Of a stretch of DNA of 64,000 bases, positions 13,301 to 27,500 are shown piece by piece. Position 1 is the stretch's first letter. Every line of letters starts with the position of its first letter. The position numbers and the translations under genes are program-made. Source of the stretch: Pardosa pseudoannulata (Eukaryota; Arthropoda; Arachnida; Araneae; Lycosidae); the NCBI GenBank assembly GCA_032207245.1, contig CM063507.1:87397567-87461566 (forward strand). The letters are read 5' to 3'. Below the pieces are notes generated by a model. It made no database searches. It was not told the origin of the DNA and saw nothing but the letters and a program-made list of their open reading frames with translations.

Positions 13301-14767
13301 TGAGAAAATGATAAAGTGTAATTCAATTTTGCTCACATTGATATATTTTACAGAAATAAAAAACAGAGCTACAAAGGCATTTCTTTAAATGCTGGAGCCG
13401 ACTTGCTTAATCAGTAAGTTCATTTTCTATTTCATTTTTCATCAAATTATTATCTTTTATTGAATTTTGAATATGTTTCATGAGTAATTTTATACTTAGT
13501 TTATATATATGATAAATAATTATATTTCTGCTTTATATCTACATTATCTGCTGTATAACTACATTAAATGTATTATATATGTTAACACTAAAACTACCAG
13601 ACAATTTTTTATAAGGGCAAAAATAACGAAAAGTAGATTTAGTGTTAAGAAGTGAGTATTTCTATTAGTCTTATGCAGGGTTGGCATGATTTAAATCATG
13701 ACTCAAATCTTGATTTAAATCAGTTAAAAAAAAAAAAAATCCGTGATTTAAATAATTTTTTTTGCACTTCTTTTAAAACCTATTATCTAAAGATAAGAGA
13801 ATAGGGAATTAGTCAGCACAGAAATACCAATAAGTCAAATAGATAGCATGTGCTTTTCAAGAATGGAGGGGTTGTTATCAGAAAGTACGGAGTAGGGGTG
13901 GTACATTGATAATTATGACTGGTGGAATTCATTTTATGTAGTGAGAGGTAAAGAGAGTATGACAGAAATTGAAATGCAGTTTTTCTACCCAATAATGACA
14001 GCCGTGGCTTCATCTGTTGGAATGGAAAGACAGTTTTCTTCTTTTGGTATTGTTCATTCTAGCCTTAGTGACCAATGAGGAAGGGATAAAGCATCAAAGC
14101 TAGTGTTGTTATGGAAACAATTAAATCCATAATTTGGTGATTAAAAAATATTTAAATAATTAGGATTTGTTTTTTTAAATAAATAGTTTGCATTAGAAGA
14201 ATATTTAATATGTTCTTTAAATTGACATTTTATTTAGTCTGCACTATCCAATTACAAAATAATTAAATCTATAAAGATTAAAATTTATAGATTTAATTTT
14301 AGGTAATCGGTGTGTAGAATGTACTAGATAGATAAGATGTTACTTCTTATAACAAACTATTCTATGTATATTGCAAAAAACATAAAAACAACAATTAAAA
14401 TTAGTATCCAGAAAAAAATCAAATAAATCCAATTTAAATAAAAAAATCTGATTTAAATCAAATAAATCTGATTTATTTGATTCCACCCTCAAAAATTTTA
14501 AATTTGTTTTAAAGAATTTTTAATTATTTTAAATAATTTAATTGTAAAACTCTATTTAGATCCACTGTATGAAAGTCCACTATGAGTACTAAAACTGCAT
14601 GAAAAGCACATTAAAATATAGAAAGAATTCCGAATTAATGGTTTTGTTTCCGCATATTAAAAAATTGTTCTCTTTAAATCAAAGCTTTTTATTATTATTA
14701 TGTGGAATTAAAATTGGGGAAAATAATTAAGCTACATATTAAGATAATTTTTGATTTATTATATGTA

Positions 14768-14800
<33 letters not shown>

Positions 14801-17800
14801 CATTTAGGTATGAATGGGGAGGGGCTAGTACCCTAATTTCTTACATATAATCCGCAGGTGCGAATTCCTTGATATTTTCAAAGAAAAATAGCTTATAACC
14901 TGCAGCAGTCTATAATCTGCAGATTAAATTTCCACTTAAAATTTCATGTGGTTCAAGGAAATGAAAGGTATGTGAAAAAAAGTGTTGATAAAAACATTGA
15001 AAAAAGTGTTATATCTTTTAGTGTTAAAAAAAATTAAATTTAAGATCTTTTCTGAATGATAAATTTTTCTTTAAATTAAAAAAAATAATTTAATAAAGTA
15101 AGAATTTGGATAGACTTAAAGAATTTTATATTTACCAACCAAACCAAACCAAATATGTTCTAAAAAATTGTATTAATCAGTACAGAAAGATTGATACAAA
15201 AAAATTGTTTCAACGCATATTTATATAAAAGAGATGTTACAATTTAGAATTCTTAAAATGAATCTTTTTATTTTAATTTCATATGGTTATTTGCGATCTG
15301 TGTTAAAACTTTAAACTGATAGTTATGGCGCCATCTGGCGAGCTGAAAGTGAAATAACAAATGAAGAATGCAGCAAAGTGCCGCGATTTCAGATTATACA
15401 AGGGTTATTTCTTGATAGAAATAAACAAAATGGAAAATATAAATTTTATCAGGAGCTGTTATCCAAACCGCTGTGTCCTTGACTGAAAATGATCTTTATC
15501 TTGATTAAAGAAAAAAACAAACCTGTAAATATGAGCTGGTGCTGCCATCTATTGTTCTTTAGGAAAGATATTTGAAATATTATTATAAAAATAATTCTTA
15601 ACAGCAGATAATACTTGGAGGCGTATAATACGCATTAGAAGAAAATTTAACGTTTTTTAACGTATAATCTGCGGATTATAAGCTGGAAATTAGAGTACTT
15701 AAATTTATATATATACAAGTTTTTTAAAATTCTATTAAAAATTTATAAAAGCACTTTGTAATGTCCACCATTTCTTTAACTGTAAATTTCTTGTTATTTT
15801 AATAAGCTATTAATTTAAATAATAAAAATCTAGACAGTATGAATCAATGAAAATGTGAATTTATGTGAACATTCAAACTTCACAGTAAAAAAAAAAAGAG
15901 AGTTTAGAAAAGAAATATTTTATTGAAACATATTAACAGATATATTCACCTCCGTATTCAGTACAATAGCACAGTTTTACAATAAATGGAATGTTACCAT
16001 AATATATTTTAAAACAAAAGTAAAACCTTTCACTTATATAACAAGTTTATCTTAAAACAGGTTAAATTAGTTCAATCTAACCTATAGTTATTTAACCTGT
16101 ATGAGTATTCATACTACGAAGTAAAATTAGGTACTTCATGAAATGTATTCACTGTGCTACAATGATTGGGTTCAAAACATCGTCAAATAATTGTTTAATG
16201 TCAAAAGAAATTTTCCATTTTTTTTAACTGTACATTACAGCTTGAAGTATACTTGTAAATTATTTAAAGGACCATTATTTATTTTTATTAAATTCAAAAT
16301 CAGAAAATACTGCCATCAGCCGATACTGCCATCTATTATTCTTTATGAAAAATATTTGCAAATTTTATTATAAAAATAATTTTTAGCATATAATACGCGT
16401 CGGCATATAATACACATTAGAAGAAAATTTAAATTTTTTTAACATATAATTTGTGGATTATATGCAGGAAACTAGGGTAGATGTGCAGTGCATGCTTGCA
16501 TGCAGCTGATAGAATATCTAGAAGGTACATAAATTGATAAGGGGCAGCCAAATACTACCTTGCATGCAGGAGACTAATAGCTCAGAACCAGGCTTTTATA
16601 TATATGTGTGTGTTTATAATTATATCTGAGTGTTTCTTTTTATTTATAGTTATCAGCAGCTGTGGGCAGAGATGCACGAAAATGATGCTACCAATGCAAA
16701 AATGGCAGAAGTAAACAATTTTGTTTTTCATACTAACATTTAATGCCAGTGCAAATTAAAATAAACTTTCTGGTTCTTGAATTTTAAACTGTATATCTAT
16801 CAACCATTGCTAATTCCTATGCTCTTTCAGGAAGTAGATGCATTGCTGGGAAACCTTCACTCCTATTGTTTTGAGCACTTGTCATTGATTCGTCAGTTAA
16901 ATACACAACTGGCTGCGTTACCTCAACTCCAAACAAGTATTTTAGACCTCATGGGTAAAATAGGTATGTTTAATAAAGATTTATTGTATTTATTTGTTAT
17001 ACTTCTGTATAAATATATATTTTTATTATTTATAGATTGACTTAATAAAACTTTTGAGCCAGAATGTAATAAAATTATAATAGCAAAGTGAATGTGATAA
17101 ATGTTTAAAATTAAATTGAAATTACTGTATTTCTGTGTAGAAGTTGAGATATTTTGAGTTTTTACAAATAACTCCAGTGGGAGGATCAGCTTTTATATTA
17201 TTCTACAGATCAGATGTAGGATATACCAAAGACTTTTTTAAGCAATGTTTTTGTTGGTTGCAACCAAAAAAGTTGGCCAATCAGAAAAAAAAATAAACTA
17301 AATTCTTTAAAAGAAAGAAGAAAATAACAAAAAGAAAATATTTAATAGCACAAAAATAAATCAACTTATTAAAAAAATAAATATTTAATCAGTTTTATCT
17401 GTGCTTTAATCAAGCTAAAGTAGGTAAAAAAACAGCTGTCACATCATCTGTTAAAATTAATGTTCTACCTGTATATTATCTTTTTTATTTTATTTTTTCC
17501 TTGTAAATTTCGAGTGGCAACGAACAATTTTTTTTTTAGTAAAAACATGGTTGTTCTCTCGTATGTGAGAAAAAATGGCTCTTGAGTTGCTTTTGTGTTT
17601 TGATATATTATTATTATTTACGCCATAAATTCTTCTATGTGACATTTTCTGTGTTTTAAAGATCTCACATACGTAAATATAATAAAAGGTGTTTTATATT
17701 AAAAGTACATTGAGCAATTAATTAACGCCATTGAGAACATACTTCTGATTTCAAAACCCAAACGGGACAAAGCTAAAAATTTGAAAATGCACCAAGAGAA

Positions 17801-20800
17801 CCTATACTAAATTTGTTAACTAATTTCATAAAAAACATACTTCTTCCATAAGATGAAAGCAAGCAATAATTAGTGTAGTTAAAAGTTTTTTTAGTTTTTA
17901 TTGCTTAAATTGAAAAATGGTAGCTTTAGTCACTATGGTTTAAACTATCATCGTTTGCATCTAATGCATAAAAATATTATTGCTGCATAGTCTATTGCTG
18001 CAATTCTCAAACTTAGTACTGTACCCTTAAAACTACTTAATTTTCGTCAAAGGTTCTTAAAAACTCTTTAATTTTTTAATCGAAGTATGATCAATTTCTC
18101 CGTCATCACATGATTTTCTATCAGTTTTCGCTGCACTCTCCTAACTTTCTGGTTTTGTAAGTTCAGAGTTAAACTTGCCTCAAACCGGCTCTAATAAAGA
18201 ATGCCAGTACAGGTGATAAGTACTGGTCAAAGAATATATAAAATATTTGTTAATGTTCATAAAATTCTTTTACATTTTCTAGCCAAAAGTGCATTATTAA
18301 TAATAAAGAAAATCCTCAAATGCATATATGTTTACAGTCTATTACTGTAGTAATTCAAAATTCCTTTCCTTGATATCCTTAAAAAATTATGAATATACTT
18401 TTAGTTTATGAGTACTTTTTATGGTCACGAGCTAGAAAACTTTTTTGACAAAAAATAATCTTTTGTATACTGAAAAGGTTTAAAGAATAAAGTCAGCTGC
18501 CCTTTCCTAATAGTTAACAGTCATGCAGATTTTAATGAAACGAAGCATAGAGGGTGGGAAGGTTTGTAGATATTTCAGTTACTTATGGAAGTTTAATTTT
18601 CTTTGCATTGAATATAATAGAAAAGTCTAAAACTTTCGTCTTTCCCAGGCAGTGTCGGGTATAATAAGCTAGTATGTATATACATATACACACATATATG
18701 TGTATATATATATATATATCAGTCATTTTTAAACCAGAAAGTACTGTTTGTAATATATTTTATTCACAATTTATTTTTAGTTTGATCACTTAAAAAACTC
18801 TAGATGTACATTTTTCAAAATGTTTTTGTCAAATACGTTTAACTTATATTAATTTTTAGGCATTCCTGAAATATTGTAGGGTATTGATTGAACATGCCTT
18901 GTTTGGTTCATAATTTTTAAAATATGTCCCTTAGGATATAGGGTTTATATTGTTATGCCATGTATTTCAAGTAGGTTCTTATAAAGAGTTAGTTTGGTTC
19001 TTAAAAGTCCTTAATTTTTGTTCTTTAAAAGGAGTGGGAATCCTGACATTACACATGCACATGTGTGTAAATCTAAAGCTATATTTAAATATAAATATGA
19101 ATAAACTGTTGGTCAGTGAAGGAGGAATCTGGAAGTTGTAACTTTCACTCATAAGGTTTTCTATTTGTATATATTTGTCAAGATTACTGTATTAATATTG
19201 CTATGAGTTAGAGGAGAAAACTTTTCCATGGAAAAATTTCTTTCCATGTCATACCTGCCCACTTCCATGCATTATCTGTAAAACTTATGGATTTGCTGAT
19301 AGACTGAGCAAATTTACGATTTTTTAGAACTGTGAAATGCAAATCAAAAGTTTAAAAAAAAAAAGTTATATTTGAAAATTCAAAAATCTTTCATTTCAGC
19401 ATAAATTATATAAAAAAAGAAAAGAGATCTATAGATATGCTTAATATGTTTTAAACTCTTGTATGAACTTGCTAAAAATAAATAGGGACACCACTAGACT
19501 AGAGGTTTTATCAATTTTTTTAACTTATGAACTGATATCACTTATTCAAGAAAGGTGTGAAATTGAGAAAGTGTTTGCAAAAAGTTTACGAAACTGGTAG
19601 GAAAAGTGGAATGAATTAATTGAAAAAGGTATTTATTTATCAACACATTGTGCTCGGGACCATTTCACAGCGGAATTGTACTGGGAGTAGGCAGTTTGCA
19701 TGTCAATTGAGTTATTCAGTTAAATCTCAATAGATCGAAAATAATTTATTTTTTAACCAACTTTTTGTATTTTATATTAAAATATATAAACAAATATATA
19801 AATCACAACCATAAGATTTTTGGAAACAAAAAATATAGTTTTTAGTGGATAAATTTATAACAGTATCGTAAATATAAAAAAAATCAAATAGAAATAGTAG
19901 TATATAGTTTTAATTTTTTCAAATTCTGTTATATATAAACATTTTTAAAAGAAATGAAAAAATGAAAAGAGCAATTATGAAACTAATAATGTAAAAACTA
20001 GTTTTTATTTGTCTAAATGTTTCCAGAATCTATGTAGTAGATAAGAACATTTGGCTTCATTTTCCTGTTATATTTCCGTTATTTTTGTACCCACAAACAA
20101 ACCATGTTGTTACACTAACCCATACTAGTACGTGATTGCGCTTAAGTATCAATCATCAGAAAACATACTAGTATGTGCAACACACTTAAGTATCAATCGT
20201 TAGAAAACGTAATAGTACGTGTCCCACATACAATGCGTTAAATAAGACTTTTTAAAAATTTGGAATATTTAAAAAAATATATCTGTAAAAGAATTAAAGC
20301 TTAGTAAATCATAGTTTGATAATTTTAAGATCTTAATTTTATTGATTTTGTTAAATAGATATTTTAAGTCTGAAATTTATATTGTGCTTTATAGAATCAA
20401 ATTTAATTGAAAAAATTAGTTAATGTTTTTTATTACTGTAACTTTGCATATATAATCCACATTATCGTATAGTCTGCAGAAGCATTTTTTTATTTAAAAA
20501 ATTTCATAAATCATCAGATAGTCTGCACCACTAGATAATCTGCAGACTGTATGTGCAAAAATATGTATTTTAGTATGACAATAGTAAGTCATTTTAAGAA
20601 TAAAACCTAAGTACAGTAAAGTGCCAAATAGTCTGGATTAGACTCATTTAATTCCACCAGTTTGAAATAATTTCTTCTGCCATAGCCTTGGAGACAAATT
20701 TTAACGGAAGAAACAGAGTGGCCTACATTTCTCTGTTTGAGGACCTAGCAACATAAATCGTCTTCTAATGCAGGTCATTGTCTTTTAACATGGCTATTTG

Positions 20801-23800
20801 ATCACTTTCATCTCAAATTTTTAATTTTTGCGTCAACTACTTACTGCTTTTTCGTCAACCTCAGTGTAGAACTTCTGAATTACTGTGAGCTTTGAAATCA
20901 GTAAAACTGTGAGGATGTTTTAAAAATATAATGGATGAGGAATATTACTGCAGATCAAGACTTTGAAAACAAAACACTCTGTTACAAGTGATCCTCATGA
21001 TGAAATGACCTTCAACACTCAAACTTTGATTTTGAACCCATCCAATTGGTGTTACCAATCAGAGCTGCAATAGTGACTATCGATATTTTCCTTTACTCCA
21101 GGACACAATTTAAGATTGCGCTACTGGCTACAACTGATTCGTTCTGCTTTATGGGCTGTACGTTTTTTCATGGTTTATTAATGATACAATGCGATGTTTT
21201 CTTGACGTCTCGTGAGTCCTGCTTTTGTTTACATTTTATCAACGGCCGTTCACACATGCCTTTTTTTTGTCCTTCTTCTGAATTTTATGAGTTGAGCGCT
21301 ATGAACAACTAGCAGATAGTCAGTCCATTGCCCGAATGATGGCCGATTGGTTAGGGTGCTGGCCTTAGGTACTGGAGTTCGTGGGTTCGAATCCCACAGT
21401 GGCATGGATGTTCATAGCCGTTCGGAATCGGCTTTAAGCTGTAGGTCCCGGTCTCATTAGCTCTTATGTTGCAAAAAGTAGATCATAGTACTCCAAACCA
21501 AACCTCAGATAGTCCGTGGCTGAATAAATTTGCTTTTTTAAACACAGATAGTCTGCAGACTATATGTGTGAATTTATGGTACGTATAATACTTAAAGATT
21601 TTATTCATTGCAATTAAATTTTAGTTAGAATTTCCTGGGGAAAGAATAACTTACAATTAACTTTTCTTAATTATAATTACTTGTGCTACTAAATACAGAC
21701 TTGCAATTCCGTCACTTTTCTCACATACTTTTTTTACAATTGATCACTTTTAGTCACTTTTTAAGTAAACAGTCACTTTTAGTCACTTTTTTCATGGTGT
21801 ATCACAACAAAAGTCTGTTGTTTATAAAAGAAAATCTGAATTAATAACAAAATATTTTAATCAAAGACCAAAAATGAGATGCTCAAATCTTATTTTTCTT
21901 ATTAAAATGTAATGAGTCATATGGTTTCCAGAATTGAGTGATAATAAAAAGTCGTAAAGAAATTCCTGAAACCTACATTTGTACTGAAATGTACATTTAA
22001 TACATTAAAGTAATTTACGTCAAAGCACACCTTTCTCTTTTTCTTTTTCTTCACAATTTTTGTTTAGATACTCTAATCTAGCTATGTACATATTTCAAAA
22101 CATCATTAATATATGCAGAAAGTTGTGATTATAAAATTAATGTATGTATTCAAATCTAATTTATAGATTTTCTTGAATAAAAAGCAATGTTGAGTTGTGT
22201 TAAACAAAATTTTTAACATTGTATTTGACGCTAAAATTATGTCTTGCATGAATCATTTGATTTAGAGTTAAAATAAATAGAAAAATCTTAATAGCATCTG
22301 TAATCAAGAGGAGAAAAAAAAAATCTCATTTTTTTCAATGTTTTGTCAATTTTTAGTCACTTATTCTGTATTATTTGTCATTTTTCTCACCTTTTTGAAA
22401 GTACCTTAGCAGTTGCAAGCCTGTAAATATCAACAGCCGATATTTTTGAAAAAGTTTTACTGATACCAATGTAAAGTATTGGTAAGTATGCTATGTCCTT
22501 ACTGCAGGTTAATTTCTGTTAAAGATAATTTTATCAAAAAACAGTTATTTTGTTTACAGTATCAGAAAATTCATTTGGTTTGACAGTAATTTTTGCAATA
22601 CATCAAATGTAGGTGAATTAGAAGGGGTTTTTGAAGAAGTAGAAGATGCCCTTGTGAATTTAGAAGATGTAATTGAAATTCAGGAATTGCAAGAACGACA
22701 ACTAGATCATAGATTTCAGCTTGCTATGTACAAAGAAAAAAAATTAGCAGATTTTGAAGACATGAAAGGTTTGTTATTTACTATGTCAATTGGTATTTCT
22801 TTTAACAATACATTGCAAAAATTAAAATAAATCTTTAATTTGTTTTGAATTATGCCAATATTTTTTTTAATTCAGTAAAACTGGGCGAAGAGCATGCTCA
22901 TAAAGTACTGCAGTTCGAAAAAAAGCAAGAAGCGATACTTAGAGAGCGTCAGACTATCTTTCAAGAAGCCTTTGAAGAAGAAATTCAAGAATATAAAGCC
23001 CATGGGATCAAAGAATTACGTAAAAGTAAGATTTTTTACAGACCATTTTTACTTTTTTGTTCTGTTTCAGTCTAAATCAGAGTATAAGGAATCAATGTAT
23101 AAAGTGTAGGTTGATTGCTTTTGAAGCTTTAGTTTTTATAAATAATAGTGTTGAAAAACCTTTAAAAGATATTACAATCATGATTTATTTACCATTTTGG
23201 TAAACCAGTCTTTGGAGGCTTTTTTTATTTTGCATTACTAAGTAAAAAAGCAGAAGTATTTTATCCATGACTTTTTATAATAATATATTTTCAAATTATG
23301 ACAAAATGTATTGTAAACTGATCATTCCACCTGTTGTAGCCATAGTAATTGAATAAAAAGAATTCCTTGAACTAATATTTCTGGCATAGCACACATTTAT
23401 TTTTCAATACATGAACAGAGATGGAAAGAAAGCATACATATATACACGGTATCCGCACACCTGGAAAGTCATGGAAAATCATGGATTTAGAAAATGGATT
23501 AATTTTGTCATGGAAAGTCATGATTTTCTAAGTAAAATGAGTAAAAGTCATGGAAAGTCATGGATCCGCTGAGCTACCAATTAAGTAAAATCAAGAAATG
23601 CCTCAAGTACGTGGGTTTGAATCCCACTGCTGGCATGGATGTTCACAGCCGTTCGAAAATTCATACTTTGGAGGAAAAGAGGAAATCTTTACTGTAAAGA
23701 GTTACTAGGAGTTTCAGTAAATAATAGATTTTTATTTTGAGGCATTAAATTTTGAGATTTACATAGAAATGTTAATAATTATCATTGATTGTGAGGCACT

Positions 23801-24219
23801 AAATATTTTGGCAAAATCATTGCATTGCATTATTTAATTCTATTTTTACTTGTCATTTGGCTGAAGTTACTAAGTTTGGTACTGATGTATTACCCCATTG
23901 ACCATATTGCCATGTAAAACTTGTTTGCTAAGGAAACTCAAAACAAGCAAACTTAATAGGTGGGTAAATGTATAAGTATATTATTCTGGTTTATTCTTAA
24001 ATTATTGATTAAATTTTTATTAATATAATAATTATTATTATTTAATAAAAAATAGTTAAGATTATTGTACAAAATATAAGCTTATCTTTAGGGCTATTAT
24101 ATATAAACATTATAGGGTTATCATGTTTAGCCATTATTCATGGTCACCCAAGTACCCTGAATTCAAATTGGAAATTTTTTTCTAATCGCATTCAGAAAAT
24201 TGCTAGGTATGTAGGTACT

Positions 24220-24268
<49 letters not shown>

Positions 24269-24503
24269 TATATATATATATACACATATACATATATATG
24301 AGTTTATAAATATTTATAAAGTATTTTTTATCGTAAATTCTTGTAATTTCTCTAAAAGCATACACTTTATTTGTATGTACATCAGAATTTTTATTCATAT
24401 ATACTTTAACAAAATATTTTTAAAGTCATGGAAAATGATCTGCTAAAATCAGGGAAAATCATGGAAAGTCATGGATTTGAAAAATTGTATTTTGGCAGAT
24501 ACC

Positions 24504-24544
<41 letters not shown>

Positions 24545-27500
24545 AGCAACATTCCAATTCAATTGTATCGTGTGTGACATCAATCATATCGATACAAATA
24601 CCACGAGATGTGAAAAAACATGAATAACAGTTTTGGAGGATGTAACAGCTCTCCCCCACTAAATCTGGTACTCCTTTTACAGTTGATAATCTCTGAAATA
24701 TGAAGGGAATCATCTACTGCGACCAGAACGACGTAACTAAATGGACTGAGAAGTTCTTTCTGGAGCACTTTCTACTGGTGTACATTTTGGTAATTTGGGA
24801 AGATTACTCTTGGTCATCTTAGACATACAGGAGTCTCTTGACGACAGTGGGGAGGCACACTTGTTGAACATAACTGATTAATGTGGCATTTTAATTATAC
24901 GCCCTGAATCTAATTTTACAAGGTAGTGTCGTCAACCCAATCTGCGAGTGACGATGCCAAACAACAAAATTTCATTATTGTTCTGGTATGCACGAGCTTG
25001 ACCACACCACCATTGTGTGGTTAGTTGAATAAAAATTTACAGTTTCTTCCTTTAATCTATCAATGCCTTGTATCTTTTTAAGGGCAAGCTAAAATATAGT
25101 TACTAGAATTTCTACCAGGTCCAAGTTCATCATGCCAACCCTAACTGGACTCAAGATTTAAATCATGATTTAAATCTTGATTTAAATCAGTTGATTTTTT
25201 TGAAAAAATCATTGATTTAAATCATTTTTTTTTCAATTTTTTTAAAACCTAAATTTCCTTAGCAAAGAAAACCTTGTTAGTTTAACTGTACTTTAAGAAT
25301 GAAGAAAGTGCCATTACGGCAAAACTGTTTAGGGATTGAAAGGTTTAACATTATATTTATTAATCATTCTTAAGTGCTGGTATATTATTTTAAGCTTGGG
25401 TTTATTCGTTTAATATATATATTTATAGGAGTATCTAGTACTAGTAGTGCAGAAGCATCTGTTTCATTAGAAGACATTGATCTGGGTGAGGATGCATCGG
25501 CATTAGATGAATTTCTTGGAGATGATAATGCTGAAGAAGCAGTTCCTGCTGGTAAGTTATGATATTTTTATAAAAGCTCTTTTATTTATATGTACGGCCC
25601 AGTATAAGAATTGGGAATCTTTTTTGATGAGTGTGGCAGTTAAATTAAGTTATATTAGTTTTAGAGCACTTTCCCACTTACTGATACGACATCGATAAAT
25701 CTTAGACGACTGTCGTTCTCCGACATCAGCACACATCAAATGCTCTAAGATGAGCTACTCGCTTTCTCACCAACCGATTCAATGACGATTTTGTCATTTT
25801 CAAATGGACGATATCTTTTATTGGGCAGTTTTGTCGTTCTGCAAGCGCTATTCCTTTTCAATCGGTCCGACATTTTGAGAGCTATCACTACTCACGTTGC
25901 TTTCTTTGGATTAATAAATTATATTTTTTGTAATACAGTTGTTACATGAATTTATTTTAAATTCATTATCCCCTATATAATAATAGCCTAAGGTGTCTGT
26001 CGGCAAATTTTTGAAGCGGTTGTACCTGGAATGGATTCCTCGGCTAAGGGCAGGCGATTAAATTTATCAATTTATTCACGTAATAAATAGGTAAAAATAA
26101 CATTTTTTTTCTAGCATTATGACGTCATTCCTTTAACCATCTCATATAATCATTTCTTGTTTTAAATTATTTAAATATCGCGTGCATTATTTTCATACGT
26201 TTTATCGCTGAACTTACATATTAAGCAAATAATTTTCTTTTATATTTGACTTAAATAATAGATTAAGTATATAAGTGATAATTTTAAATTCAATCATCGA
26301 TTATTTTTTGTTGTAATGAAAATTTTATCATCGGTATTAACAATAAATTCTTTTCATATAAGTCGAGGACTACTAAATATCTAACTTTTAATTTATATAT
26401 ATTTGGAAATTAAGAAGTTTGTTTGTTTGTTATACATAACCACATGGTTTGACTAAATGAATTCCATGTGATTCTAAACTGCATTACAGGATCGGGAGAC
26501 TCTAGAGGAGTATGACGATAAATAAACTATTGAGAGTGAACCAGATAATTCTCAGCCAAAAAACAAACCATTTTATTACCTGCCTCATTGGGTACTTAAC
26601 AGTTCTGGAATATTAAAAATTTTACTGATCCCGTCATATGATGGGCTATATGCTAGTTAATATAATATTTAAATACTTAGATTTCTAATGCATTCAATTG
26701 ACCCATTCTGCTCAGATTTTAATGTTATGTTATTCTCGCTTGCTTGATCATAAAATGCAGTTTTATCATAGATTTGCTATTATGACTGTTTAAATTTCAC
26801 ATCTGTTATATTAAGTTATCAGCTGCAATAATTAATAAGTTTATTTATCACATACTGTTGCTTTTGAAAGCAAATGACTGAGTGTATCCAATTTGGATTT
26901 AAGATTGTTTAATAAATTTAAAGAGGTAAAGTGACTAAAGAAAAATATGATCTGGTAAATGGGTTAATAGTTAAAATTAAATAGATTAAAAAAGGGAAAT
27001 GAAAAGGACAAAATTAATGACATAAAATTAGAGAAAGAGCAATTAAAATTGAAAACATTTTTATTTGTATTTTTTTAATATATTATTGTTTTAAACAAAA
27101 ATCATTTTAATTATTAGAAGAGATGCCAGAATTTTAGTAGATTTAAGAGAATTACAGAAAAAAATTTAAATTTTTTAAATGGAATAGTAAAAAAAAAATC
27201 ACTGGGAATTGAACCCGAGGCGATAAAATGACAAATCTACAAATGATGAGTTGATTCCAGTTGTATTCCTTAGGCATTTATTTAATTGTATAAATTCACT
27301 TAATCAAGACATACTCGTCCATGTGTTTATTAACACTAAATATACCATATAACGGGTCAAGTGACCCATAAGGTATATGTAAAAAATGTTAAGGTATATG
27401 TAAATACGCTAATATGTAATTTAAGGTATATGTAAATATGTTAATATGTAATTTAAGGTCTATATAAATATGTTAAAAATTCTTATTCTTTGTGTTTATA

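Noticed and set aside
21331..21410. tRNA gene from A and B boxes
   Set aside because: The cloverleaf does not close and the same unit recurs with a non-tRNA body; it is a SINE.
24192..24768. Minus-strand ORFs with YIYIYI runs
   Set aside because: They come from (TA)n tracts fused to gypsy and hAT remnants.
27205..27250. GGGAATTGAACCC, resembling an inverted tRNA T-arm
   Set aside because: No anticodon or acceptor stem could be paired around it; probably chance or an old SINE scrap.
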